This document shows positions 24,758 through 34,342 of a DNA stretch of 64,000 bases, one piece after another. The position numbers were made by a program, and so were the translations under genes. The notes beneath the pieces are model-generated. The model had not been told where the DNA came from, ran no database searches, and saw only the letters and a program-made list of their open reading frames with translations. Every line of letters begins with the position of its first letter. Position 1 is the stretch's first letter. The DNA comes from an uncultured Alphaproteobacteria bacterium (GTDB lineage: Bacteria > Pseudomonadota > Alphaproteobacteria > Caulobacterales > Hyphomonadaceae): NCBI GenBank assembly GCA_903831255.1, contig CAIKWZ010000013.1:1-64000 (forward strand), in the 5' to 3' direction.

Positions 24758-25123
24758 ATGCGCCCAAGCCTCCTCGCCTTGATGATCTTTGTCCCTCTCG
24801 CTGCCGCCTGTTCCGTTCCACCGCCGCCGGCGGAGGTCGTGAAAGTGCGCGAAGAGGCGCCGATCACGGCCGAAGCCTGCGCGAAGCTCGGCGGCGCTCT
24901 TGAACGGGCCGGGATGCTCGGTCGGGAGATGTGTATTCGCCCCTATGCTGACGCAGGTCGGACCTGCCGAGATGACGCGGACTGCGAAGGCGCCTGCTGG
25001 GGTGAGCCCGGATCGTTTCCGAATGAAGCCGTGACCGGCCGCTGCCAGCCGACCAATTCCCCCTTCGGCTGTCACGCCGTGATCACAGGCGGCCGCGCAG
25101 GCCCCAGGATCTGCGTCGACTAA
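24758..25123 (+). CDS. Cysteine-rich lipoprotein, conserved hypothetical
   Basis: 121 aa. ATG 24758 has AAGGAG upstream, which decides the start. Lipobox AAAC after a short hydrophobic segment. The mature region has eight further cysteines in a regular pattern (ACAKLGG, MCIRPY, TCRDDADCEGAC, GRC, GCHAV, ICVD), consistent with four disulfides. The DADCEGAC motif is a recurrent small-domain signature in alphaproteobacterial secreted proteins. It follows the FAD reductase by 45 bases on the same strand. Function unknown. Confidence 0.75.
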   Translation: MRPSLLALMIFVPLAAACSVPPPPAEVVKVREEAPITAEACAKLGGALERAGMLGREMCIRPYADAGRTCRDDADCEGACWGEPGSFPNEAVTGRCQPTNSPFGCHAVITGGRAGPRICVD

Positions 25124-25176
25124 CCGTCCCGACTTCGCTTCCATTCGATGCGCCGCCTGGCCTCGAGCCTGGCCGG

Positions 25177-26304
25177 TCAGCTCTCCAGACGACGCATGCG
25201 ATTGAGAAAGCCCTCATCAAGGCGACGCTTCAGCCACAGGGCCGCGCGTCCGCGACGGGCGTGGGATCCGTAAAGGGCGAGACCGGAGCCGTCTCCAAGA
25301 TCCAGGATCGACAGATACCGGCTCTGGGGCAGATAGGGACGCGCCGGCGGCCCGCCCGCGCGCGCCTGAAGAGCGGCAAGAAGAAAAGGCGCTGCGCGAA
25401 CGCCGAAGACGCCCAGAGGCGGACGCTCATGCCCCTCGATCACTGCGCAGTCGCCCACGCCGAAAATCTGCTCATCGCCCATGGAGACGAGCCCCGTCGA
25501 GACAATCATCCGGCCGTCCGGATCGAGCGGCAGGCCCGAGCTCAAGAGCAGCTCCGGCCCGACGAGCCCGGTCGCGAGCACCAGCGCATCGCACGCCAAC
25601 TCCTCTCCCGCCTCCAGGCGACAGGATCCGGGCGAAGTTGCGCAAACCCGACCTCGCCTTCGGACCAGGCCCCGGCGATCCAGACCGGCCAGCAGACGAT
25701 CCCGCGCCCGCGCCGATACGAAGCCCGCCTCAGGATCGGGTCCGACCAGGGTCACATTTGAGCGCCCCCACAGCCTGCGGCTCAGAGCCTCGAGTACGGC
25801 TGCAATCTCGAACCCGCCCGGACCGGTCCCTGCGACAACGAGCGCGGGCGCGCGGGCCCATCCCTCAGCGCAGAGCGTCTCCAGACGGACCCGTAACCTC
25901 GCCAGAGACGACAAGGGCTTGGCCGGATACACATCCGCCGCCTGCGCCAGGGACAGCGGATCGCGGATGCGGCTGCCGATGTTGAGGGACAGTATGTCAT
26001 AGTCGAGGATCTCTCCCTCTCCAGTCTCGACACATCGGTCCGGGGCCAGGATCCGAGCGGCCTCGCCGGCCCGAAAGGCGACGCCGGCTGACCCGGCGAT
26101 CCGGGCGACGTCCAGACGATTGGCGAGCGGGGAGACCGCCCCCGAGAGAACGCCGGTTGCCAGCCCCGAATAATCGAAACCTGGCGGCGCAAGGAGCCTC
26201 GCCTCAATCCCCGCCCGCCTGAGTTCGTCAGCCCGGGTCATGAGCAGGAGATGCGCATGACCCGCGCCCACCAGCAGCAGCCTCCGGCGGCCAGCTCCGC
26301 TCAC
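25177..26304 (-). CDS. NDH-2-like pyridine nucleotide-disulfide oxidoreductase
   Basis: 375 aa starting at GTG 26304, which overlaps the previous stop as GTGA (26301-26304), with GGAAAGG upstream; an upstream extension lies inside the neighbouring gene. FAD loop LLLVGAGHAHLLLM (GxGHAH is typical of the SelD-associated/NDH-like branch), then GFDYSGLATGVLSG, LNIGSRIRDP, a second dinucleotide region GTGPGGFEIAAVLEAL and the FAD-contacting FGVGDCAVIEG. No redox CxxxxC pair. Likely oxidises NAD(P)H with a membrane quinone or another acceptor. Coupled to the CDP-alcohol transferase gene. The exact substrate is not determined. Confidence 0.82.
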   Translation of the reverse strand: MSGAGRRRLLLVGAGHAHLLLMTRADELRRAGIEARLLAPPGFDYSGLATGVLSGAVSPLANRLDVARIAGSAGVAFRAGEAARILAPDRCVETGEGEILDYDILSLNIGSRIRDPLSLAQAADVYPAKPLSSLARLRVRLETLCAEGWARAPALVVAGTGPGGFEIAAVLEALSRRLWGRSNVTLVGPDPEAGFVSARARDRLLAGLDRRGLVRRRGRVCATSPGSCRLEAGEELACDALVLATGLVGPELLLSSGLPLDPDGRMIVSTGLVSMGDEQIFGVGDCAVIEGHERPPLGVFGVRAAPFLLAALQARAGGPPARPYLPQSRYLSILDLGDGSGLALYGSHARRGRAALWLKRRLDEGFLNRMRRLES

Positions 26305-26918
26305 CGATCGCGCCTTTCCGAAAAACTCCGACGAGCCTCGAGGCTGCGAAGGATCACGGTCAGAACGCACAACCCGGCGAACACCGATGCGATCCACGGA
26401 AAGGCCGCGGGCCAGAGACACATGGCGACGAAGGCGAGAATGGTTTCCGTCCCTTCCGCCAGTCCCGGAGAATAGACGAAGCCCTTGGCGCCGCGCCGGA
26501 TCTCATCGCTCCCACGTTTCTCGGCAATGGCCGCGAAGGCGAGAAAGCTGACCCCCGTCAGGGTGAAGGAGGCGACCAGGGCGAGAGCGAAGGGAAGATT
26601 TGCCGGATCAAGAGCGGCAAACCCCAGAGGCACGGCGAGGTAGAACAGAAAATCACAAAGCGTATCGAGATAGGCTCCAAGATCGGTTGGCTTCGAGGCG
26701 CGCGCCACGGCGCCGTCGAGCCCATCGAGAAGACGGCTGAGACCGATCAGGACAAGACCCGCAAGCGGTCTGCCCGAGGCGATGACAAGACCCGCGCAGA
26801 CGCCGATACCAGCCCCGGCCAGAGTGAGATGATCCGCCCTCACCCCCCAGCCGGCGAGCGCTCGTCCCATCCTGTCGAGGACGGGGTCGATGCGGGAGCG
26901 GATCCGTCTGTCGAACAT
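26301..26918 (-). CDS. CDP-alcohol phosphatidyltransferase family protein
   Basis: 205 aa with five or six hydrophobic segments. The catalytic signature D-x2-DG-x2-AR-x7-G-x3-D-x3-D is complete: Asp65, Asp68-Gly69, Ala72-Arg73, Gly81, Asp85, Asp89. These enzymes join CDP-diacylglycerol (or another CDP-alcohol) to an alcohol such as glycerol phosphate, serine or inositol in the membrane. Product specificity is not visible. It sits 6 bases after the nucleoside transporter stop and overlaps the NDH-like gene, so the three form an operon. Confidence 0.88.
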   Translation of the reverse strand: MFDRRIRSRIDPVLDRMGRALAGWGVRADHLTLAGAGIGVCAGLVIASGRPLAGLVLIGLSRLLDGLDGAVARASKPTDLGAYLDTLCDFLFYLAVPLGFAALDPANLPFALALVASFTLTGVSFLAFAAIAEKRGSDEIRRGAKGFVYSPGLAEGTETILAFVAMCLWPAAFPWIASVFAGLCVLTVILRSLEARRSFSERRDR

Positions 26919-26924
26919 GCCCCC

Positions 26925-28184
26925 TCACCCGATCGGCGTCACGAGGCCGATCACCGCGCCGGTCATGGCCGATGCGAAATTGCCTGCAATCCAGGAACGA
27001 ACGCCCAGGGCGGACGCCTCGGCCCGCCTTGAAGGCGCAAGCGTCCCGATGGTCGAGACGAGAAGGCCGATGCTCGCGAGATTGGCCACCCCGCACAGCG
27101 CGTAGGTCACGATCAGACGGGAGCGCAGGTCGAACGTGTCGGCCGGAAGAGCCGACAGATCGAGATAGGCGACATACTCGTTGAGCACCGCCTTGGTTCC
27201 CATAAGGGCCCCGGCCGCAGGCGCATCCTCCCACGGCACTCCCAGCATCCACATGAAAGGAGAGAGAGCCCATCCGAGGCATCCCCTCAAAGTGAGATCC
27301 TGTCCGCCGACAGGGGGCAAAAGCGCCAGCGCGGAATCCACCAGCGCAACGAGGGCGAAGACCACGATGATGATCCCGATGACCGCCAGAAACAGCTGAA
27401 CGCCGTCCATCGTTCCTTTCACCACAGCGTCGATGCTGCTTTCATAGCGAAGACCTGAGGCGTCGGCGTCGGTCGAGGCCCGTCCATCTCCGGGGATGAG
27501 GATCCGCGCTACAAGAATGGCCGCCGGAAGGGACAGAAGAGACGCCGAGATCATGTGGCCGACCGCATCGGGGAGTGTCTTCGACAGGGTCTGCGCATAG
27601 AGGATGAGAATGGCGCCGGAGATCGTCGCCATGGCGAGCGTCATCACCGAAAACAGCTCGGCGCGGCTCATGCGCTCAAAATAGGCGCGCACCACGAGCG
27701 GCGATTCGACCACGCCGAGGAACATGTTGGCGCCGGCGCTCAACCCCACGACGCCGCTCACTCCCAGCGTCCGCCTCAGGGCGAAGGAGAGGCCGCGCAC
27801 CATCCACCCCAGAACGCCCCAGCGCCAGAGAAGCGCAGACAACGCCGAAAAAACGATGACCAGAGGCAGAATCTGGAAGGCGATGAGGACAGGCGGAGCG
27901 ACCCCCTCTTTCAGAACGAAGGGGAGCTCAGCCCCGCCGGTATAGCCGAACATGTAGGACGAGCCCTTGAGCGTGGCCGCCTCGATCGCCGAAACAGCGC
28001 CGTTCGCAAGCTCTATCACGTCCCAGACAAACGGGGCGCGCGTCACCAGAAGCGCAAGGCCGACCTGCATCGCCAGGGCGCCTGCAATCCAGAGGCGCTT
28101 GGGGCACTGTTTGCGGTCCTCCGAGAGCACGAAGCACACCGCGAGAATGAAGACGATCCCGGTCAGCCCCTGAAACTGCTCCAT
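26925..28184 (-). CDS. Concentrative nucleoside transporter (NupC/CNT family)
   Basis: 419 aa, usual for CNT. Multiple membrane segments and family motifs: GYTGGAELPFVL, ALRRTLGVSGVVGLSAGANMF with GVVESPLVVRAYF, and TMATISG-like MATISGAILILYA, then GTKAVLNEYVAYLDL near the C-terminus. The GAN..GxxESPL block is the nucleoside-binding region. Family members import nucleosides with protons or sodium. First gene of an operon with the CDP-alcohol transferase and NDH-like genes, a combination with no obvious functional logic. Confidence 0.9.
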   Translation of the reverse strand: MEQFQGLTGIVFILAVCFVLSEDRKQCPKRLWIAGALAMQVGLALLVTRAPFVWDVIELANGAVSAIEAATLKGSSYMFGYTGGAELPFVLKEGVAPPVLIAFQILPLVIVFSALSALLWRWGVLGWMVRGLSFALRRTLGVSGVVGLSAGANMFLGVVESPLVVRAYFERMSRAELFSVMTLAMATISGAILILYAQTLSKTLPDAVGHMISASLLSLPAAILVARILIPGDGRASTDADASGLRYESSIDAVVKGTMDGVQLFLAVIGIIIVVFALVALVDSALALLPPVGGQDLTLRGCLGWALSPFMWMLGVPWEDAPAAGALMGTKAVLNEYVAYLDLSALPADTFDLRSRLIVTYALCGVANLASIGLLVSTIGTLAPSRRAEASALGVRSWIAGNFASAMTGAVIGLVTPIG

Positions 28185-28293
28185 ATCGACCGCCCTCTCT
28201 GTCCGCCCGCCTCATCCCGATACGGATCCGGCCGGAGGCGAGAACCCACACTCCGCGCGCCGACGCAAGCCCCTTAGACCAACCCTTTCGGGC

Positions 28294-29889
28294 TCAGCCA
28301 CCCCGCCGGGGCGATCGCGCGCTCAGCGTCCGCCGCCCCACCTCCCGCATCGAGGTCAGGGTCGTCATCTTATCCCCCCGCGCCAGGGCGCGCGCCACCA
28401 GCGCCAGTTCGCGCCAGAGTACGGTGCGCGGATCCGCCTCCTTCAGCGCCGCCGCCGTCCAGACGAGGATCTCGATCCATCGGTCCCGGCGGGCGGGAAG
28501 AACGCTCTCCAGCAGGACCGCCCGCCGCTTCGCCTCCGACTTCAGCGGTCGTAGCTCCGCTTCGATATCCGCTCCTGCCTCGAACCATGTGCTGATCGTG
28601 GACAGCCGCCGTTCCCAGTCCGGAGAGGCGGCGTCCGCACGGCGCAGCGCCTCCTCGTCCGCCTGACCGGGAGGCAGGCCAGCGAGAAGGTCCTCGCACA
28701 TCTCCGCCGGGTCGATGGTCTGAGGACCGATGACGCCAGCCCCCATCTCCTCAAGAACCTGGATGAGGGCAAAAGGCGGAGGGACGGATGCCTGATTGAC
28801 GCGAAGAGCATGGGAGATGCGCCGCTCAAAATACGCCCGCGAGACCTTGTTTCCGTCGGCCTCCGCCCGGACCTCGGCAAGCATGTCATCAACCTCGACA
28901 CGCATCAGACCCGAGCCCAGCCATGCATCGCTCACACCTGAGCGCGCCTTCGCCAGAACCGATCCAAGAGCCCACTTTTTGCTGGAGCGGGTGACGACAA
29001 AGAGGCTCTGCGCGCCGGCGCCGTCGATCGGCGTGGCCGCAAAGCGATCGCAGACCGCAGACGGCAAGGCGCCCGGAGGACCGGAATGCCGCCGACAGGC
29101 GAGAAGGACCTGATCGAGCCGGACCTGGCGGGACGCCGATAGCCAGGGCCGCATCCGACCGAGACGCGCGACCGTGGCGCTGTCGACCGGACGAGACGGG
29201 GCGAGGTCTGACAGAAAACGACCGACCGCCTCGGCGACGCCTTCATCCGGATCCAGCAGAAACCCTGCGCCGGCCTCCCGAATGCACGCCTCCATCGAGG
29301 AGAACATGGCGGCGACCACAGGCGGACGCTTCTCGGCAGGAAGGCTCGCAAGCTGGGTCGCCATCTCCTTGTGAACCCTGTAGGGATCATGTCTCAGTTC
29401 ACGCGCCATTCCCGAGAAGAAGCGCTCGCCGAGACTGTCGCCCGCGTCGGAGGCGGACAGTCCGGAAGATGTGTCGAGATCACGGGATATCGCCTCCTGA
29501 AGCGCCCTCGGCGGGTCGAGGCCGGCGTCAGAATAGGCGCGCGCCACCATCATCCGCGACCCCTCGCCGATCTCGTCTGCGCCCATGCGCTCAGAGGTCA
29601 TGATCCGCAGAAGGCGCAGATCCTCAGCAGCGGAGATCGATCCGCCGTTCGCCGACAGCCTCAGCTCATCGAGCACCACGGTCAGAATCACGCAGAAGCC
29701 GACCATGCGGGCCTGCGACTGAGAGGGCTTGCGCGCTTCCGTGATCAGCAGCGCGACCAGTTCGGCGCCGCCTCCATTGCGCGCGACCAGTTCACCCAGG
29801 GCTCGAAAATCCCCCATAGCCGCGCCGTCGCCGACCGCGCGACCGACAAGGTCGGCCAGCTCCAGAAGTCCCTTCTGCGCCCTGGCCAT
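28294..29889 (-). CDS. Large conserved-looking protein of unknown function
   Basis: 531 aa, no signal peptide and no hydrophobic segment long enough to span a membrane. It is helix-rich throughout with recurring short helices (LVALLITEARKPSQ, GSRMMVARAYSDAG, WERRLSTISTWFEAG), like an alpha-solenoid of HEAT/ARM-like or TPR-like repeats, but I see no exact period. Three regions stand out: a Met/Arg-rich RRISHALRVNQASVPPPFA, an EMGAGVIGPQTIDPAEMCED loop, and a basic C-terminus ending RSPRRGG. Codon use matches the neighbours, and it has a well separated transcription unit divergent from the hot-dog gene. Function not assigned. Confidence 0.65.
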   Translation of the reverse strand: MARAQKGLLELADLVGRAVGDGAAMGDFRALGELVARNGGGAELVALLITEARKPSQSQARMVGFCVILTVVLDELRLSANGGSISAAEDLRLLRIMTSERMGADEIGEGSRMMVARAYSDAGLDPPRALQEAISRDLDTSSGLSASDAGDSLGERFFSGMARELRHDPYRVHKEMATQLASLPAEKRPPVVAAMFSSMEACIREAGAGFLLDPDEGVAEAVGRFLSDLAPSRPVDSATVARLGRMRPWLSASRQVRLDQVLLACRRHSGPPGALPSAVCDRFAATPIDGAGAQSLFVVTRSSKKWALGSVLAKARSGVSDAWLGSGLMRVEVDDMLAEVRAEADGNKVSRAYFERRISHALRVNQASVPPPFALIQVLEEMGAGVIGPQTIDPAEMCEDLLAGLPPGQADEEALRRADAASPDWERRLSTISTWFEAGADIEAELRPLKSEAKRRAVLLESVLPARRDRWIEILVWTAAALKEADPRTVLWRELALVARALARGDKMTTLTSMREVGRRTLSARSPRRGG

Positions 29890-30036
29890 TCGCCGGCATC
29901 CCTGAGATCAGCGCCCTGAGGTCGGCAGAATGCGCAGAAAATCCGTATCAGGGAAACCCGTTTCGAGACCCTCCGCCCGTTGTGATGAAGAACGTCCCCT
30001 CTCGACCATGAGGATCGCCTCGGTTAGGAAACAATC

Positions 30037-30834
30037 ATGACCCATGCACGCAGCCTTATCGCCTTCAACACCGCCACCGAGAGCGAGAACCGGATCCACG
30101 ACGACACCGTCGCGAGCCGGTTCGGATTTTCAGGGGGGCTTGTTCCGGGCGTCGACGTTTTCGGCTATCTCGCCCACATGCCCGTCGCCCTCTGGGGACA
30201 GGACTGGCTCGCCTCTGGCGCCCTTGAGGCGCGCTTCTTCAAGCCAGTCTATGACGGCGATGAAGTTCTCACCAGCGCATCGGATCGTCCGGATGGCGGA
30301 CTAGACCTCGACATCTCTGCGCGCGGCGTCTCCTGCGCGAAAGGATCAGCCTCGCGGCTAAGGCCCCCGGCGCCAGGCGCCCGGCTTCCCCGATCCGCGC
30401 GGATCGCTGCGGATCAGCGCCCTCCCGCCTCGCCCTCCGCCCTGCCGATCGGACGCGTTCTGGGAACTCTTGAGGAAACCTACACGCGAGAGGACGGACT
30501 TCAGCACCTTCATGATATCCGGGACGACGCCTCGCTCTTTGACGACGGGCGGATCGCCAACCCGGCCTGGCTGTTGCGACGATGCAATCACGTTCTGATG
30601 GAGACGGTGAACCTCGGCCCCTGGATCCACGTTGAAAGCCGGATCCTCCTGCACTCTCTCGCAAGGGACGGAGATGCGATCGAGACGCGCGCCGTGGTTG
30701 TCGACAACCGAGAGACCAAGGGTCATCTCCTCGTCGAACTCGACGTGCAGATCCTTTCGGGCGACCGGTTCATCCTCTCCGGCCGGCACATCGCCATCTA
30801 CGAGCCCAGGCAAGTGCGCGAGGGGGCGCGCTAA
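30037..30834 (+). CDS. MaoC-like double hot-dog protein
   Basis: 265 aa. AGGA lies upstream of the ATG. The N-terminal half has SRFGFSGGLVPGVDVFGYLAH, which matches the active-site loop of MaoC-type dehydratases (G-x-VPG), and ARFFKPVYDGDEV, the following strand. The C-terminal half is a second, more divergent hot dog (LMETVNLGPWIHVESRILLH, ETRAVVVDNRETKGHLLVEL, SGRHIAIY). The expected reaction is hydration or thioester hydrolysis of an acyl-CoA. The catalytic His of the usual hydratase-2 motif (H-x-DP) is not evident, so activity may differ. Convergent with the M48 gene. Confidence 0.7.
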   Translation: MTHARSLIAFNTATESENRIHDDTVASRFGFSGGLVPGVDVFGYLAHMPVALWGQDWLASGALEARFFKPVYDGDEVLTSASDRPDGGLDLDISARGVSCAKGSASRLRPPAPGARLPRSARIAADQRPPASPSALPIGRVLGTLEETYTREDGLQHLHDIRDDASLFDDGRIANPAWLLRRCNHVLMETVNLGPWIHVESRILLHSLARDGDAIETRAVVVDNRETKGHLLVELDVQILSGDRFILSGRHIAIYEPRQVREGAR

Positions 30835-30858
30835 GGCCGCCCCTTCGCCAATGCCGCT

Positions 30859-31689
30859 CTAAAGGCGGGCATATCCCTTGGCGTTGATGTACTCGCGAAG
30901 CTCCGCAATGCGGGTCTGCGGGCTCGGGTGGGTCGAGAGCCACTCCCCGGGACCCGGGTCGGAGTTCTGACCCATCTTCTCCCAGAGACGAACGGACTGG
31001 CGCACGTCGTAGCCGGCGGCGTGCATGTAATCCACCCCGAGACGGTCCGCATCGAGCTCGTTGTTCCGGCTGAACGGCAGGAGAATGCCGACGACGGCGC
31101 CGGCGCCGGCGATCGCCATGATCGCATTCTTCTGATCTTCGGGAAGTTTCGTGCTCGAGCCCAGGATCGCCCCGCCGATGGCGAGGCCGAGGGACGTGGC
31201 CTGCTGCTGACCCATGCGCTGGGCGGCATGCCTGGCCGTCACATGACCGACTTCGTGACCCAGAACCGCAGCGACCTGATCGTCATTATCGCTGAAGTCG
31301 AGAAGCCCCTTGTAAAATCCCACCTTGCCCCCGGGCAGGACGAAGGCGTTCTTGTCGGGAGAATCGAAGACCACAAACTCCCAGGCGTCGTTCGGCCGGT
31401 TGGCGACCGCCGCGATCTTGGGCCCGATCGTCTGCAGGCGCCGGTTGGCGCGAGCGTCCTTCGAGACCGGGGTTTCCTTCTTGGTCTGCTCCCAGGCCTC
31501 GGCGGACATCATGATGAGCTGGTCATCAGTCGGCGCGAAAAACTCGCCTGCGCTCTCGCAGCCCCCGGCCCCTGCGACGCCGAGAACGAGCGACCCGGTC
31601 CAGAGACCGCGCACGATATCCCGCCGATGCAGCCGGAACTCGCCCCCGGGTCCGGCGGCTCTCTGCAACGCATGATGATGATCGCACAT
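30859..31689 (-). CDS. M48-family zinc metalloprotease lipoprotein (LoiP/YcaL type)
   Basis: 276 aa. ATG 31689 has GGGAGA 7 bases upstream; an in-frame GTG at 31707 is less likely. The N-terminus is basic and His-rich, followed by a hydrophobic stretch and a lipobox-like AGGC. Zinc motif HEVGH in LGHEVGHVTARHAAQRM, third ligand in ELDADRLGVDYM, and the Arg-rich LSTHPSPQTRI close the family pattern. Members degrade misfolded outer-membrane proteins in the periplasm. It is alone on its strand between the convergent hot-dog gene and HMG-CoA lyase. Confidence 0.88.
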   Translation of the reverse strand: MCDHHHALQRAAGPGGEFRLHRRDIVRGLWTGSLVLGVAGAGGCESAGEFFAPTDDQLIMMSAEAWEQTKKETPVSKDARANRRLQTIGPKIAAVANRPNDAWEFVVFDSPDKNAFVLPGGKVGFYKGLLDFSDNDDQVAAVLGHEVGHVTARHAAQRMGQQQATSLGLAIGGAILGSSTKLPEDQKNAIMAIAGAGAVVGILLPFSRNNELDADRLGVDYMHAAGYDVRQSVRLWEKMGQNSDPGPGEWLSTHPSPQTRIAELREYINAKGYARL

Positions 31690-31792
31690 GATCCCGTCTC
31701 CCAACACAGACGCTCCGTCTGTCGGCGAGGATCATAGCGCACCGGAGGGGGGAGGAAAGCGCCGAAATCAGACGACCCGGGCCCGAAAGACG

Positions 31793-32710
31793 TCAATCCG
31801 GCCGCGAAGCCTGGGGAAAGGGTCCCGCACGGCTCACCAGACCCGGAAGAGGACGACCCATGCGCCCGGACAGCCAGCGCGCGGTCTCGATGAGCGCCTC
31901 GAGCCGCACGCCGGTTGCGACCCCTGAGCGATCCAGCAGGTACTGAACATCCTCGCTCGCCACGTTTCCCGTGGCGGCCGGCGCGAAGGGACAGCCCCCG
32001 ATGCCCCCGATTGAGGCGTCGATTGTTCGCGCGCCCGCCTCAAGACCCGCCCAGACATTGGCGACAGCGGTATTGCGGGTGTCGTGGAAGTGGAGACGAA
32101 CAGGCAGGCCGGGAGCCGCGGAGGAGACCTCCTCCATCACCCGCCTCACCTGGGCGGGGACCGCCACGCCGATCGTATCGCCGAGGCCGATCTCGTGGGC
32201 GCCGGAATCCGCCAGACGGCGGGCGATCGCCCCGATGCGCGAGGGCGCCGTCTCGCCGTCGAAGGGACACCCGAAGGCCGTCGAGATCACCGCCTGGGCG
32301 CGACGGCCCGCGGAGCGCGCGAGGCGAATGATCTCCAGAGCGTCCTCCACCGTCTCCTCGGAGGTGCGGCCCTGGTTGCGCGTGGCGAACCCGTCGCTGG
32401 CGGCGATGACCGCGCCCAGCTCATGAACCTGCGTCTCCAGCGCCCGCAGAGCCCCGCGCTTGTTCAGCACAAGCCCGATATAGCAGACCTCTGAAACATC
32501 CCGGGGCTTAAGACCGGCGCAGACCGCCTCGGCGTCGGCCATCTGAGGGACGCGCGCTGGCGAGACGAAGCTCGCAACCTCAATTCGCCTGACGCCCGCG
32601 CCGACCGCTCTCTCGATGAGCTCGATCTTGTCGGAGGTCGCAAAGACGCCTGGCTCGTTCTGCAGCCCATCCCGGGCCGAGACCTCGACCAGCTCCACAT
32701 GTCCGATCAT
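31793..32710 (-). CDS. mvaB: Hydroxymethylglutaryl-CoA lyase
   Basis: 305 aa from ATG 32710, with GAGGGAAA upstream; an ATG at 32764 lacks a ribosome binding site. Opening VELVEVSARDGLQNEPG is the HMG-CoA lyase signature, followed by LHFHDTRNTAVANV with metal-binding His residues and the active-site GIGGCPFAPAATGNVASED (catalytic Cys in GGCPFA). The enzyme cleaves HMG-CoA to acetoacetate and acetyl-CoA in leucine degradation. No other leucine-pathway gene is in the window, but the downstream-adjacent order with glycerol kinase (62-base gap, same strand) allows co-transcription. Confidence 0.93.
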   Translation of the reverse strand: MIGHVELVEVSARDGLQNEPGVFATSDKIELIERAVGAGVRRIEVASFVSPARVPQMADAEAVCAGLKPRDVSEVCYIGLVLNKRGALRALETQVHELGAVIAASDGFATRNQGRTSEETVEDALEIIRLARSAGRRAQAVISTAFGCPFDGETAPSRIGAIARRLADSGAHEIGLGDTIGVAVPAQVRRVMEEVSSAAPGLPVRLHFHDTRNTAVANVWAGLEAGARTIDASIGGIGGCPFAPAATGNVASEDVQYLLDRSGVATGVRLEALIETARWLSGRMGRPLPGLVSRAGPFPQASRPD

Positions 32711-32772
32711 GGCGTTTCCCTCATGCCTGACCGACGCCCGCCAGATCGGGCGCCGAGCGTTCATTCGTCCCC

Positions 32773-34248
32773 TCAGAGACGGCTCGATATGCGACGGACC
32801 GCGTCGCTCCAGAGAGCCAGACGACGCTCCCGCTCATTGGAGGCCATCACAGGATGGAAGGCGCGCTCGGCGCTCCACAGCGATGCGGCCTCCTCAAGCC
32901 GCGCCACAGCCCCGGATCCGACCGAGGCAAGCATGGCCGCTCCGAGGGCTGTCGTCTCCGTCATCGCAGGACGGACCACCTCAAGATCGAGAATGTCGGC
33001 CATGAACTGCATCAGGAAATCATTGCGCGTCATACCGCCGTCAACTTTAAGCCGTCGGGGGCGCACCCCGTCCTCGGCCATCGCCGTCAGAAGCTCCGCC
33101 GTCTGAAAGGCGACGCTCTCCAGGGCCGCACGCGCAATCTCGGCGATCGAGGTCCCGCGCTGGAGACCCAGGATCGCGCCGCGCGCCTCAGGATCCCAGC
33201 GCGGCGCACCCAGACCCACAAAAGCAGGCGCCAGATGAACCCCGCCCGTGTCCGGGATAGAGGCGGCCATCTCGCCCGCTTCGGCGCCGTCGCGGATGAT
33301 ACGCAGATTGTCCCGAAGCCACTGGATGGTCGATCCGGCCGAGAGGATCGATCCCTCGAGGGCGTAGACGGTCTCGCCGTTCAGACGATAGGCGATGGTG
33401 CTGAGAAGACCCGAGCGGGACGCGATCAGGCGATCGCCGGTGTTGAGAACCAGAAACGCCCCTGTGCCGTAGGTGGACTTGACCTCGCCCGCCGAGAAGC
33501 ACGCCTGCCCGACAAGCGCCGCCTGCTGATCGCCCGCCACGCCCGTGATACGAACCCCCGGCAGGAGCGCCTCAGCCACGCCATAGTCGGCCGCCGAATC
33601 CCTGACCTCGGGAAGCAGCGAGAGCGGGACCCTGAAAAGGTCGCACAGCTCCTCGTCCCAGACACCCTTGCGAATGTCGAACAGGGACGTGCGCGAGGCG
33701 TTGGTGGCGTCGGTTGCATGAACGCGCCCGCCCGTCAGACGCCAGATCAGGAAGCAGTCAACCGTGCCGGCGGCCAGCTCGCCCCGGGCCGCCCTCTGCC
33801 TCGCTCCGGGAACCGCATCGAGAATGAAGGCGATCTTCGAAGCCGAAAAATAGGGGTCGAGAACCAGGCCCGTGCGCTCAGCCACCATCGGCCCCCAGCC
33901 GGCGCGCGCCAGAGCGTCCGTCGCCGGCGCCGTGCGACGGTCCTGCCAGACAATGGCGTTGTGAATGGGCGCCCCGGTCGAACGCTCCCAGACGATCACG
34001 GTCTCACGCTGATTGGCGAGGCCGATGGCGCTGAAGGCCCCGGCGCCGAGGCGTTCAATGACGGCGCGGGCGGTCGCCATCTGCGTGCGCCAGATCTCCT
34101 CAGGGTCGTGTTCGACCCATCCGGACTGCGGAAAGATCTGGGCGAAGGCCTCCTGCGCCATCGCCGCCACCTCGCCGCTTGCGGTCACAGCCAGGGCCCG
34201 GCTGGAGGTCGTCCCCTGATCTAGAGCCAGAACCGCGCCTGTCGTCAT
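32773..34248 (-). CDS. glpK: Glycerol kinase
   Basis: 491 aa, close to the 502 aa of E. coli GlpK. FGGY-family features: ALDQGTTSSRALAV (phosphate 1 motif at the N-terminus), SGWVEHDPEEIW, NAIVWQDRRTAPA, GVAGDQQAALVGQ, STYGTGAFLVLNTG and LKVDGGMTRNDFLMQF. The enzyme phosphorylates glycerol with ATP in the cytoplasm. No GlpF or GlpD gene is adjacent, so uptake and the next oxidation step are encoded elsewhere. It is divergent from the efflux transporter gene. Confidence 0.95.
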   Translation of the reverse strand: MTTGAVLALDQGTTSSRALAVTASGEVAAMAQEAFAQIFPQSGWVEHDPEEIWRTQMATARAVIERLGAGAFSAIGLANQRETVIVWERSTGAPIHNAIVWQDRRTAPATDALARAGWGPMVAERTGLVLDPYFSASKIAFILDAVPGARQRAARGELAAGTVDCFLIWRLTGGRVHATDATNASRTSLFDIRKGVWDEELCDLFRVPLSLLPEVRDSAADYGVAEALLPGVRITGVAGDQQAALVGQACFSAGEVKSTYGTGAFLVLNTGDRLIASRSGLLSTIAYRLNGETVYALEGSILSAGSTIQWLRDNLRIIRDGAEAGEMAASIPDTGGVHLAPAFVGLGAPRWDPEARGAILGLQRGTSIAEIARAALESVAFQTAELLTAMAEDGVRPRRLKVDGGMTRNDFLMQFMADILDLEVVRPAMTETTALGAAMLASVGSGAVARLEEAASLWSAERAFHPVMASNERERRLALWSDAVRRISSRL

Positions 34249-34342
34249 GGGATCCCACCGCTCGCCGTTTTGCGTCTGCAGACTGTGATAGCCCCACGCT
34301 GAGGGAATTCAAAACACGTCCCCTCACGCGGATACGCCGGCG

